Below, piece by piece: positions 16,650 through 24,029 of a DNA stretch of 45,325 nt (positions within the stretch are counted from its first letter, which is position 1; each line of letters starts with the position of its first letter). Source of the DNA: JBIOHP01 sp044449065 (GTDB lineage: Bacteria; Bacteroidota; Ignavibacteria; UBA10030; SZUA-254); assembly GCA_044449065.1 (NCBI GenBank), contig JBIOHP010000029.1, positions 1-45,325 of the forward strand, written 5' to 3'. The position numbers were made by a program, and so were the translations under genes. A model generated the notes under the pieces. That model had not been told where the DNA came from. It saw only the letters and a program-made list of their open reading frames with translations, and did no database searches.

Positions 16650-17492
16650 GTGAGTAATAATAATCGGTTCCCTGATACTTATTGGGCGCTAATACTTGGA
16701 TCATCAAGTGGATTCGGCGGCGCGACTGGGTTGGAGCTTGCTAAGCGCGGCATGAATATCTTTGGTATTCACTTTGACCGTGCAGCGACTATGCCGGCAG
16801 TTGAGAATCTTCTGAAACAGATTAACGATTGCGGAGTGAAAGTAAAATTCTTCAACATCAATGCATCCGACGAAAAAAAACGCAACGAAATTCTTGATTC
16901 GATTCAACAACAATTTGCAGGGACTCAATCAACAATCCGGGTGCTGATGCATTCTCTTGCTTTCGGTACATTGAAACCCTATATTGGCACAGAATCCAAA
17001 GCCATTCTTACGCAAGCGAATATGGAGATGACTCTGGATGTGATGGCGCATTCACTCGTGTACTGGACACAAGGAGTGTTTCTGAGGGGTTTGATAAAAC
17101 GCGGCGGACGAATCTTTACCATGACGAGTTCCGGCGGTCATATTGCTTTACCTAATTATGGCGCGGTATCGGCGGCAAAAGCAGCCGTCGAGTGTCATAT
17201 ACGGCAACTGGCGATGGAACTTGGTCCTCACGGTATAACGGCAAATTCTATTCTAGCGGGAGTTACCGATACACCGGCATTACGGAAAATTCCCGGCGCC
17301 ACACGAATGTTGGAAATCGCGCGGTTGAAAAATCCACAAATGCGTTCAACAACTCCCGAGGATATTGCTCACGCGATTGCCATGTTGTCGAGCGACGATG
17401 CAAATTTTATTTCCGGAAATGTCATCGGGGTTGATGGCGGCGAGGATGTCGTAAATTATATGGGTCAGAAAAGCCCAACCGAGCTGGAATAA
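16650..17492 (+). CDS. Enoyl-ACP reductase, FabL-like SDR
   Basis: This is a short-chain dehydrogenase fold. It has a glycine-rich cofactor loop (GSSSGFGGATGLELAKRG), HSLAFGTLKPY, and Tyr170 to Lys177 spaced Y-x6-K (NYGAVSAAKAAVE). The wider Y-x6-K spacing, instead of the ordinary SDR Y-x3-K, is the mark of enoyl-ACP reductases FabI and FabL. The loop GVTDTPALRKIPG is closest to FabL, the NADPH-dependent, triclosan-tolerant type. It would catalyse the last reduction of the fatty-acid elongation cycle. The start is GTG 16650; no ATG exists upstream in frame. A TATATT at 16623-16628 could be a -10 element. The C-terminal VDGGEDVVNYMG is also family-like. Specificity for enoyl-ACP remains an inference. 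Confidence 0.82.
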   Translation: MSNNNRFPDTYWALILGSSSGFGGATGLELAKRGMNIFGIHFDRAATMPAVENLLKQINDCGVKVKFFNINASDEKKRNEILDSIQQQFAGTQSTIRVLMHSLAFGTLKPYIGTESKAILTQANMEMTLDVMAHSLVYWTQGVFLRGLIKRGGRIFTMTSSGGHIALPNYGAVSAAKAAVECHIRQLAMELGPHGITANSILAGVTDTPALRKIPGATRMLEIARLKNPQMRSTTPEDIAHAIAMLSSDDANFISGNVIGVDGGEDVVNYMGQKSPTELE

Positions 17493-17510
17493 TATCCATT
17501 GATGTAGAGA

Positions 17511-17548
17511 CGAAATCTTCATTAGTGGTTTTATGAAACGAGATTTCG
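17511..17548. repeat. Intergenic palindrome
   Basis: CGAAATCT (17511-17518) pairs with AGATTTCG (17541-17548); inside, TTCAT pairs with ATGAA. It is preceded by TGTAGAGA. There is no T run, so a terminator role is doubtful. The rest of 17493-17672 holds only the AAAGGAG ribosome site of the next gene. Confidence 0.5.
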
Positions 17549-17672
17549 AAAATCATTACAAGTTTATACGTAAAAGCACCAGTTACACTAATTTCTTATC
17601 ATAACAATTATTCAATTCATCGATGAGTGATCACTCTCGTGAGTTTCCTTTAAATCAAGCAAAGGAGCTACC

Positions 17673-18830
17673 ATGGCTATAAAAACAAAGAAAAAACAAG
17701 TGCCATCGAAAACATCGGCGCCCGTAAAACGCGCCGAGCCAAAAAATGACGCGAAACAATTCTCAATCTCAGAATTAGTTGAAAAACTGAATTCCTTCAG
17801 CGTTGATAATTACTGGGACCTCGGGAAATATTTAGTCGATAAGGTAATGCCTGCGGCGCGCAAAGCAGGCATGTTCGAAGATCAGGTAATGAAAATGATC
17901 TCGTCGCATCCCGGCGTTAAATTTCCATTCTCCATGCTGAAACAATGCCAGCAGTATTACGCGTATTACCCGGATGTGAAGAATAAAACGCTTCCCGAAG
18001 TATTTTACTTCGATCTCGCAACAAAAGTCGATTCCTCGAAACAACGCGAGCAGTATGAAAAAATGGCGGTCGATTATCGTTGGACAATATCCGATCTCCG
18101 GAAAAAAATCCACGACGACGAGCTTGCCCGGCGAATTGATGAGCGCACGAAATATGGTTTTGACCTGAGGGAACGAAATGTGTGGTCGTTCGATACTCCC
18201 GATCCCAGATTCGGAAAACCGGGTTTCAAAGGAAGATTGCCCGGTCAGATAGTTGCAAACGCGTTATTTTATTACACCAAACCGGGAGATGTTGTGGTCG
18301 ATCCGTTTGCAGGAAGCGGAACCACCGGCGACGTCATCGACGCGGTGCCGTATTTCCACGATAGGAAATATAAGATGTATGATGTGAACCCGATGGAATC
18401 ACGCATCAACCGGAATAATATCACGCTGACCGGTATTCCCGAAGAATCCAATTCCGTCGATTATATTTTCATTGATCCGCCCGAAGAATTTACCCAAAAG
18501 GACACATCGTTAGAATCCGAGGTGACTCCCGGCGCGGCAAAAGCGGATTTCTTACTAAAGTTCAAAGGTATAGCGCGTGAAAGTTCCCGCATACTTAAAC
18601 CGGGCGGAAAAATTTCCATCATCATCGAATCTGCTTTCGCCGGATCGGAGTTCTTGGATTTCCCGGTGGAAATTGTTCAGATGTTTAAGGAATTGGGATT
18701 AAAGGAAGTGGGAAAAGTATACCTCCCCAAACGTTCCGGTGAATCTGGCAGCAAGACGCCTAAAGGAATCAGCGGTTTGCATAACCTTAGTTCAGATTGC
18801 AGGGAATTACTGACGTTTGTGAAGGGGTGA
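17673..18830 (+). CDS. DUF1016-like/DNA methyltransferase fusion protein
   Basis: The protein joins two parts. After a basic, low-complexity lead (1-30), residues ~35-150 (LVEKLNSFSVDNYWDLGKYL, then FPFSMLKQCQQYYAYYPDV) resemble the YhcG/DUF1016 N-terminal domain of nuclease-like proteins. Residues ~180-384 are a Rossmann DNA methyltransferase of the N4-cytosine/N6-adenine kind. Motif I is DPFAGSGTT (Asp210-Thr218), the SAM acidic residue is in YKMYDVNP, and the catalytic motif IV region is FIDPPEEF (Asp268-Glu271), where DPPY or DPPW would be expected. RILKPGGKISIII completes the fold. AAAGGAG 5 bases upstream fixes the start. No restriction endonuclease gene is adjacent. It may be an orphan regulatory methylase, an altered methylase, or a phage-defence component. 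Confidence 0.75.
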   Translation: MAIKTKKKQVPSKTSAPVKRAEPKNDAKQFSISELVEKLNSFSVDNYWDLGKYLVDKVMPAARKAGMFEDQVMKMISSHPGVKFPFSMLKQCQQYYAYYPDVKNKTLPEVFYFDLATKVDSSKQREQYEKMAVDYRWTISDLRKKIHDDELARRIDERTKYGFDLRERNVWSFDTPDPRFGKPGFKGRLPGQIVANALFYYTKPGDVVVDPFAGSGTTGDVIDAVPYFHDRKYKMYDVNPMESRINRNNITLTGIPEESNSVDYIFIDPPEEFTQKDTSLESEVTPGAAKADFLLKFKGIARESSRILKPGGKISIIIESAFAGSEFLDFPVEIVQMFKELGLKEVGKVYLPKRSGESGSKTPKGISGLHNLSSDCRELLTFVKG

Positions 18831-18876
18831 TGGATTCGTATTAAGGGATTGCCGGATATCGATCCGATCCGAAAAA

Positions 18877-19119
18877 TCAACTCAGGGGTGAATCCGGCTT
18901 CGTCTCGCTAACTTCGCGTAATACTTCGCGGGCTTCTGTTTCCTGATCAGAATTGACGAGAAAATCAACCCATTGAAATTGTCCCCACACGCCCTGGAGC
19001 GGTTCGCCCTGAACCATGTAATCGATTTCGGCATTGTCGAGAATTGATTTTACGACTGCGATCATCGCAGGGTTTGTCGTGGTATAAATCGAGACGAGGC
19101 GTTCCTGGTTATCACTCAT
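18877..19119 (-). CDS. DUF2007 family protein
   Basis: The 80-residue protein is a single DUF2007 ('putative prokaryotic signal transducing') domain. It opens with LVSIYTTTNPAMIAVVKSIL and continues with DNAEIDYMVQGEPLQG and the closing VDFLVNSDQETEAREVLREV helix. The pattern of a helix that selects a subunit, a strand and a C-terminal helix matches the family. Members are small, soluble and of unknown function, some fused to signalling domains. It points against its neighbours: it converges with the methyltransferase gene 46 bases away and diverges from tRNA-Phe, so it has its own promoter in the 19120-19170 region. Confidence 0.85.
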   Translation of the reverse strand: MSDNQERLVSIYTTTNPAMIAVVKSILDNAEIDYMVQGEPLQGVWGQFQWVDFLVNSDQETEAREVLREVSETKPDSPLS

Positions 19120-19170
19120 AATTCATCGTTGTGTAAAAGATGACAAAAATTATACCTCAATATAATTCTT

Positions 19171-19199
19171 TTGCCAAATAAACCAAAGTTTTGTATATT
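19171..19199 (+). promoter_or_regulatory. Promoter of the tRNA-Phe gene
   Basis: TTGCCA (19171-19176) and TATATT (19194-19199) are exactly 17 bases apart, a good housekeeping sigma match. Transcription would start near 19206, about 40 bases before the tRNA. An AT-rich stretch follows the -10 box. Confidence 0.6.
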
Positions 19200-19246
19200 G
19201 GAAGTGCAATTTATAGAAATATAAATTGCATTTTTTATAATTAGAT

Positions 19247-19319
19247 GGACAGGTAGCTCAGTCGGTAGAGCAACGGCCTGAAAAGCCGTGTGTCGCCAGT
19301 TCAATTCTGGCCCTGTCCA
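19247..19319 (+). tRNA. tRNA-Phe (anticodon GAA)
   Basis: All arms fold. The acceptor GGACAGG pairs with CCTGTCC. The D stem is GCTC/GAGC. The anticodon stem ACGGC/GCCGT carries the loop CTGAAAA, so the anticodon is GAA. The variable loop is GTGTC, and the T stem GCCAG/CTGGC has the loop TTCAATT. The discriminator base is A, and CCA is not encoded. The length is 73 bases. A dedicated promoter lies upstream. Downstream are three partial copies of its 3' half. Confidence 0.95.
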
Positions 19320-19320
19320 C

Positions 19321-19380
19321 AATTAACGGCCTGAAAAGCCGTGTGCCGTCCGCCCAGCATTTCGGGCGGACTCTGTCAAC
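19321..19380 (+). repeat. tRNA-Phe 3'-half fragment 1 with a hairpin in place of the T arm
   Basis: AACGGCCTGAAAAGCCGTGTG is identical to the tRNA anticodon arm and variable loop, with the anticodon still GAA. The T arm is replaced by GTCCGCCC...GGGCGGAC, an 8-bp hairpin. It then returns to a tRNA-like end, CTGTCAAC. There is no 5' half, so it cannot be a tRNA. Confidence 0.85.
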
Positions 19381-19388
19381 CGCTAAAG

Positions 19389-19417
19389 ACCCCAGAGGAT
19401 ACACTTTGGGGTTTTTC
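19389..19417 (+). terminator. Rho-independent terminator
   Basis: ACCCCA (19389-19394) pairs with TGGGGT (19407-19412), followed by a T run. The loop begins GAGGAT, as in the second terminator at 19584. Confidence 0.75.
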
Positions 19418-19459
19418 TGTTTCAAGATGTTTCAGGAGCTAATTTATATACTTCACTAC

Positions 19460-19516
19460 TAACGTCGTGAAACGCAGTGTGTCGTCCACCCAGCATTCCG
19501 GGTAGACCCTGTCCAC
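19460..19516 (+). repeat. tRNA-Phe 3'-half fragment 2 (diverged)
   Basis: AACGTCGTGAAACGCAGTGTG resembles the tRNA anticodon arm with several changes. It is followed by the hairpin-type insert GTCCACCCAGCATTCCGGGTAGAC and the exact tRNA end CCTGTCCAC. It is the most decayed of the three fragments. Confidence 0.8.
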
Positions 19517-19576
19517 AATTAACGGCTTGCAAAGCCGAGTGTCATCCGCCCATCTATTCGGGCGGACCCTGTCCAC
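19517..19576 (+). repeat. tRNA 3'-half fragment 3 with a GCA anticodon-like loop
   Basis: AATTAACGGCTTGCAAAGCCGA repeats the anticodon arm with loop TTGCAAA, in which the anticodon position reads GCA (Cys). The hairpin ATCCGCCC...GGGCGGAC replaces the T arm, and CCTGTCCAC closes the unit. It is directly abutted to fragment 2. Confidence 0.82.
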
Positions 19577-19583
19577 CACTGAA

Positions 19584-19614
19584 AAAACCCCAGAGGATGT
19601 CCTCTGGGGTTTTT
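19584..19614 (+). terminator. Strong Rho-independent terminator
   Basis: AAAACCCCAGAGG (19584-19596) pairs with CCTCTGGGGTTTT (19601-19613) around ATGT, followed by a T-rich tail. It closes the tRNA array and is the most convincing terminator in the window. Confidence 0.85.
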
Positions 19615-19743
19615 CATTTTCGGATTGTTGCATTTTTTTGACAATCTGATTATACTATCAATTCAATTCACATAGATTTATCTGAACAACCCAATGTCGC
19701 GTTGGGATTAACAAACGCAATATTCTAATTTATCCGATTCCAT

Positions 19744-22700
19744 TTGCCAATTCTCAGATCAGATCGAACGAGCATTGCAGGCGTCTTTCTATTGTTGATG
19801 CTCCATATAGGGACATCTGCTCCGGCAAGTTCCCAAATCCTTCCCTTCCGTTCCTACACGATTAAGGAGGGTCTTTCTTCAAATCAGGTAAATCATATTT
19901 TCCAGGATTCGAAGGGTTTTATCTGGATTGGCACAAACAATGGTTTGAGCCTCTTCGATAGCAGATCGTTTACAAACTATACTTCCCTCAATGGACTTGC
20001 AGAAAATGATATCGTCGACATTGCGGAAAGCCCATTACAGCCCGGAATTCTTTACTTTTTGGGAGCTCACCGAACTCTAACGGTTTTTAGGGACGGAAGA
20101 TTTCTTCCCATCACGTGTAACCGCCCTCCCAATGATCGCAGATTCGATGCCATCGCGGCTGATCCTGGTGGTTTCGTCTGGGGCATATCCGATGGGCTGC
20201 TATTCAAGATAAAAAATGATACCGCCACCGCCGTTGAACTTTCGTCACCGGGGCTTGATAATTCTGGTCCTCCTCGCCTCCTTCCTGTAGACGGTGGGAT
20301 CTGGATAGCCGATGGCACCGAATTTCGTTTGTTCCGGTTCACCAATCCGAAACATTTGGCGGAGGCACAGCGGATACACTTTCCGGATGATATTTATTAT
20401 GCAATGAACGATGCTGAAGGCAATATTTTTGTTTCGCTTAAGAATAATATGCTCTTTCAAATTCGGAATGGGAGCATTGTCAGTCATCGGAAAATTCCCG
20501 TAAGTGATGCCTATGGAACTTCCTGGATCCGTGCAGGAAGAGGCATACTGTGGATTACAAGCCATGAAGGGCTTTTCAGCATTGCCATAGATCGTTTTGA
20601 TACCGATCCAATCCGCTCTTACTCTGTGAATAATGGATTGCCTGACAAAATAATTTCAGATATCATTTTCGATTATGAAGGTAATCTCTGGGTTGCAACG
20701 TGGACCCAGGGTATCGCCTTACTCTCCAACTGGGATATTACGTACATCCCGCTTGATAATACAACCGATTTCCGGGTTGCCACTATGGACCTCAGGGGCA
20801 ACTTATGGATAAGTTCGGAAAACAATGTTTGGGAACTTTTTCCCGATAAAAATGGCACATGGAATAAAACATTACATCCTTTGAGCGGATTAGTGTGGGA
20901 TCTCTGTTTTGATCACGATGGCGATCTCTGGATCGGATTCTATAACTGGGTTAATCAACAATCAGAGATTACCGGTTTCTCACGATATTCGATTGAGCGC
21001 AAAGATAATCATACAGCCCTTCGTTTGGTAAAATCGTTCAAATATCCCTCGAATCTTCCCAAGCTCGGTGGAATTTATGAAATGCACGTCGATAGTCGAA
21101 ACAGGCTATGGTGCAGTATCAATCCGTACGGGGTCGCTGTATTCGATTTGAACACCATGAAGCAAATCGCGGCGTATATGCCGGGGGTTGGAGCGCCGGA
21201 TAATTCTCCCAGGGCAATCTATGAAGACAGGGAAGGAAGAATATGGCTTGGCGGATTTTCCAGAGGGCTTGCCCTTATCGATGGCACACAACCGCTCACA
21301 GGCGAAGCGAAGATCTTTACCGAGCAGGATGGCTTGCCGGATAACCGGATACGCGCAATTCGTGAAGATTCCAAAGGACGGATATGGCTTGGTACGCGGG
21401 GTCACGGCGCGGCAGTGTATGATCATGGCCGGTTTATTTCATTATCCATGAAGGATGGAATTCTGAGCGAGACGGTATGGTCGATTACAGAGGAAAACAA
21501 TTCCCGCATCTGGCTCGGAACAAGTTTGGGCGTTCAAAGCGTTGATGAATCAACACTTCAAGTTCATCCTATTGAAGACGAGCTTCGGTCGACAAAAGTT
21601 GTTAAGTGCGGGACGTATAGCAACAAGAGCGTTTGGTTTGTAACAGCGTACCAGGTCACCGTCTATGAATCCGGGAAAAACCTTCCCGACACAATCCCGC
21701 CCCCGGTATTTATCAGGAAATTTCAAGCCGGGGGATTTGATCAACCTATGGAAGATGCTCAAACATTTTCGTATGGCCAGAATGAATGCACGTTCGAGTA
21801 TATCGGCTTAGTCTATTCTGAACCCCTGAATGTCCGGTATCAAACAATGCTGGAAGGAATTGATAATAATTGGGCCGCGCCGACAGAGCGGCAGTCTATC
21901 ACCTATGCCGGACTCCAGCCCGGCCGGTACCGGTTCCGCGTTAGTGCAGTCAATGGCGATCGTGTGATGAGCCGTATGGATGCTTCATTGCAGTTTACCA
22001 TCTTGCAGCCATTCTGGAAAAGCATGTGGTTTCTTGCAACGCTTGCAATACTACTATTCTCCATTGGGCCATTCATCTTTTACCGTCGCACATTAGTTTT
22101 GAAAAAGGAAAAGACAGTACAGCAGGAATTTTCCCGGCGGCTCATTGAATCGCAGGAGAACGAGAGAAAACGCATCGCAATCACGCTGCATGACAGCATC
22201 GGGCAAAATCTTCTCATCATTAAAAACCAGGCGGTGCGCGCTATGGACGGCAAGCCGGCGGATACAGCGGGAAGACTCAAGGAGATTTCCTCGCTGGCTT
22301 CCGAGACAATAGGAGAAACGCGGGAAATTGCTCACAATCTGCGCCCTGCTCTTATTGAACGGCTAGGAATTACCGAAGCGATTAAATCCCTTGTCAGCAG
22401 GGCTTGCGAGGGGACATCCATAGGGTTCTCCGCTGAAATCGATCAGATAGATTCCATATTCTCGTTGGAAAACGAGATGAACCTCTATCGCATTATCCAG
22501 GAAAGTCTCAACAATATTTTGAAACATTCCGGCGCCACCGAGGTGAGCATTTCCCTCCGCGTGTCCGACGGCGCCTTAAAATTAACCGTGAAGGACAACG
22601 GGCGAGGATTCATCCCCGAGAACCTGGCGCCCGGGAATCAGGGATTCGGATTGCAGAGCATTAAGGAACGCGTGAGAATACTCGATGGTGAGTTATCGAT

Positions 22701-22770
22701 GCACTCCGCTCCTGGAAAAGGAACAATAGTTGAAGTTCGACTTTCAGTGAAAGAAAAAAACAATGGCTGA
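19744..22770 (+). CDS. Propeller-sensor histidine kinase (Reg_prop, Y_Y_Y, HisKA_3)
   Basis: The 1008-residue membrane kinase senses outside the cytoplasm with a beta-propeller. After a signal segment (~12-30), at least nine 'two-component regulator propeller' units occur (for example DSKGFIWIGTNNGL, DYEGNLWVATW, EDREGRIWLGGFS, EDSKGRIWLGTRG). A Y_Y_Y domain follows at ~675-740, then one membrane helix (~755-778). The kinase part is NarX/DesK-like: dimerisation with His816 in ITLHDSIGQ, then a HATPase with the N box ESLNNILKHSGATE, DNGRGF and GFGLQSIKERV. The start is TTG at 19744; the next in-frame ATG (19797) cuts into the signal helix. The gene overlaps the regulator gene at its 3' end, so the two form a cognate pair. 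Such sensors often respond to polysaccharide fragments, but that is inference here. Confidence 0.9.
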   Translation: MPILRSDRTSIAGVFLLLMLHIGTSAPASSQILPFRSYTIKEGLSSNQVNHIFQDSKGFIWIGTNNGLSLFDSRSFTNYTSLNGLAENDIVDIAESPLQPGILYFLGAHRTLTVFRDGRFLPITCNRPPNDRRFDAIAADPGGFVWGISDGLLFKIKNDTATAVELSSPGLDNSGPPRLLPVDGGIWIADGTEFRLFRFTNPKHLAEAQRIHFPDDIYYAMNDAEGNIFVSLKNNMLFQIRNGSIVSHRKIPVSDAYGTSWIRAGRGILWITSHEGLFSIAIDRFDTDPIRSYSVNNGLPDKIISDIIFDYEGNLWVATWTQGIALLSNWDITYIPLDNTTDFRVATMDLRGNLWISSENNVWELFPDKNGTWNKTLHPLSGLVWDLCFDHDGDLWIGFYNWVNQQSEITGFSRYSIERKDNHTALRLVKSFKYPSNLPKLGGIYEMHVDSRNRLWCSINPYGVAVFDLNTMKQIAAYMPGVGAPDNSPRAIYEDREGRIWLGGFSRGLALIDGTQPLTGEAKIFTEQDGLPDNRIRAIREDSKGRIWLGTRGHGAAVYDHGRFISLSMKDGILSETVWSITEENNSRIWLGTSLGVQSVDESTLQVHPIEDELRSTKVVKCGTYSNKSVWFVTAYQVTVYESGKNLPDTIPPPVFIRKFQAGGFDQPMEDAQTFSYGQNECTFEYIGLVYSEPLNVRYQTMLEGIDNNWAAPTERQSITYAGLQPGRYRFRVSAVNGDRVMSRMDASLQFTILQPFWKSMWFLATLAILLFSIGPFIFYRRTLVLKKEKTVQQEFSRRLIESQENERKRIAITLHDSIGQNLLIIKNQAVRAMDGKPADTAGRLKEISSLASETIGETREIAHNLRPALIERLGITEAIKSLVSRACEGTSIGFSAEIDQIDSIFSLENEMNLYRIIQESLNNILKHSGATEVSISLRVSDGALKLTVKDNGRGFIPENLAPGNQGFGLQSIKERVRILDGELSMHSAPGKGTIVEVRLSVKEKNNG

Positions 22771-23416
22771 CACCATAACAGTTATTATGGCGGATGATCA
22801 TCCGATCTTCCGCAAGGGATTGCGGCAGATTCTTGATGAGGCCCCCGGCATGGAAGTCCTCGGAGAAACCGGAGATGGGGAATCCGCCCTCTCATTGATT
22901 GAACGCCTCAAGCCGGCGGTGGCTGTGCTCGATATCGATATGCCCAAAAAAGACGGGCTCATGGTTGCCGAGGCGGTTCGGAAAAACAATCTTCCGGTGG
23001 AAATTGTTTTTCTCACCATGTATAATGAGGAGAGTGTGCTGAACCGCGCCTTGGACCTTGGGGTCCGCGGGTACCTGTTAAAGGAAGACGCCGCAACCGA
23101 TCTTGTCCGGTGCATCGAAACGGTCAGTTCGGGAAAATATTTTTTGAGCCCGCTCATCTCCGATATGCTCATCCACCGTAACGACCGGTTGAAATCCCTG
23201 ACCAAAGAAAATCCCGCTCTTGACCAACTGACGCCAAGCGAAAGAAGGATACTTTCGCTCATCGCCGAAAATAAAACAACCGGCGAGATCGCGGAAACTC
23301 TTCATATCAGCGGCGCCACTGTGGAGAAGCACCGCGCCAACATTGCCAAAAAATTGAACCTGCGCGGAAGCTACAGCCTCCTCCGCTTCGCCATCCAAAA
23401 CAGGTCGTTGCTCTAA
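22763..23416 (+). CDS. LuxR/NarL-type response regulator
   Basis: The 217-residue regulator pairs with the kinase before it; the two genes overlap by 8 bases (translational coupling). The receiver domain has acidic pocket DD (residues 11-12), phosphoacceptor Asp57 in VLDIDMPKKDG, a Thr in FLTMYN and the Lys in YLLKED. The C-terminal helix-turn-helix (~152-210: LTPSERRILSLIAENKTTGE, then ISGATVEKHRANIAKKL) is of the LuxR/GerE kind, so it is a DNA-binding transcription factor. No key residue is missing. Targets are unknown; the surface-protein genes downstream are possible but unproven targets. Confidence 0.95.
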   Translation: MADTITVIMADDHPIFRKGLRQILDEAPGMEVLGETGDGESALSLIERLKPAVAVLDIDMPKKDGLMVAEAVRKNNLPVEIVFLTMYNEESVLNRALDLGVRGYLLKEDAATDLVRCIETVSSGKYFLSPLISDMLIHRNDRLKSLTKENPALDQLTPSERRILSLIAENKTTGEIAETLHISGATVEKHRANIAKKLNLRGSYSLLRFAIQNRSLL

Positions 23417-23435
23417 CCACTTTTTAGGAAACACC

Positions 23436-23502
23436 GTAGTAGCCGATCACCGATCGGCGTTTTAAATATTTTGTCTTCGCCGGTCTGATGACCGGCTACT
23501 AC
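23436..23502. repeat. REP pair with GTAG foot, two inward hairpins
   Basis: The outer GTAGTA/TACTAC inverted repeats enclose GCCGATC.ACC.GATCGGC (23442-23458) and GCCGGTC.TGAT.GACCGGC (23479-23496). The GTAG foot next to a hairpin is the known form of REPs mobilised by RAYT transposases. The element lies 19 bases after the response regulator gene and may also end its transcript. Confidence 0.75.
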
Positions 23503-23505
23503 TTA

Positions 23506-23618
23506 ACCCTCACCCTGACAATTTTCATATTTTAATCCCGATTGCTGTTACCCTCTCCCGACGCGGGAGAGGGCTGAAATGCCGTTTCGGTAAAAGAAAA
23601 TCCTGACGGGGTGAGGGT
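23506..23618. repeat. Long inverted repeat, CCCTCACCC type
   Basis: ACCCTCACCC (23506-23515) faces GGGGTGAGGGT (23608-23618). Between them CCCTCTCCCG and CGGGAGAGGG form a central hairpin. It directly abuts the REP pair at 23436, so two element families sit back to back. Confidence 0.7.
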
Positions 23619-23720
23619 CAAATGAGGTTCGCGCTAAACATCATCCATTATTGATTATCTTACCCGGGCGATGAAGGCTCATTAGCAGCAGCGGTTGGGG
23701 TTATCCAATAAGTGCGAACT

Positions 23721-23789
23721 CGTCATCCCGAACTTGTTTCGGGATCCAATAATTGGCGAAACAGATACTGAACCAAGTTCAGCATGACG
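23721..23789. repeat. Two-hairpin palindromic element with terminal inverted repeats, copy 2
   Basis: The termini are CGTCAT and ATGACG. Hairpin one is ATCCCGAA (23725-23732) with TTCGGGAT around CTTGT, and hairpin two is CTGAA with TTCAG around CCAAG. The layout equals that at 7938. Between 23619 and 23960 no gene is visible. Confidence 0.75.
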
Positions 23790-23961
23790 CATTGATCAGA
23801 AAAAATTTCTTTTTGAACAACCCCTCAGGGATGGTCTCCGCAAAACAATCTTCTCATCTCCATCCTCCCTAACGAGGACCTCCCCTCAAATAATCCTCCC
23901 CTACATGGTTTCCGGTAGAAAAATACATACTCTTTTCCCTCAAAATACATTCCATCGAGTA

Positions 23962-23990
23962 TTTACACACCGCTTGCGGCGCCCTATATT
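23962..23990 (+). promoter_or_regulatory. Promoter of the receiver-protein gene
   Basis: TTTACA (23962-23967) and TATATT (23985-23990) are 17 bases apart. The predicted transcript start near 23998 would leave almost no leader for an ATG at 24006, which supports the GTG start at 24030. Confidence 0.55.
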
Positions 23991-24029
23991 GGTAATACTC
24001 AAATTATGATTCTACAAAGGTGTGTTACA

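Noticed and set aside
17511..17548. Palindrome as a terminator of the enoyl reductase gene
   Set aside because: The loop is 22 bases long, the stem is A/T-rich and no T run follows; listed only as a repeat.
19116..19322. Minus-strand frame over the tRNA-Phe gene
   Set aside because: The first 25 residues are simply the reverse complement of the tRNA, a common false ORF; there is no ribosome site or family match.
19321..19576. Tandem repeats considered as a CRISPR array
   Set aside because: Units are 57-60 bases, unevenly spaced and derived from the neighbouring tRNA; there are no unique spacers and no cas genes.
19439..19633. Minus-strand frame over the tRNA-fragment array
   Set aside because: It consists of the repeated units and terminator stems read backwards, so it repeats itself and has no domain character.
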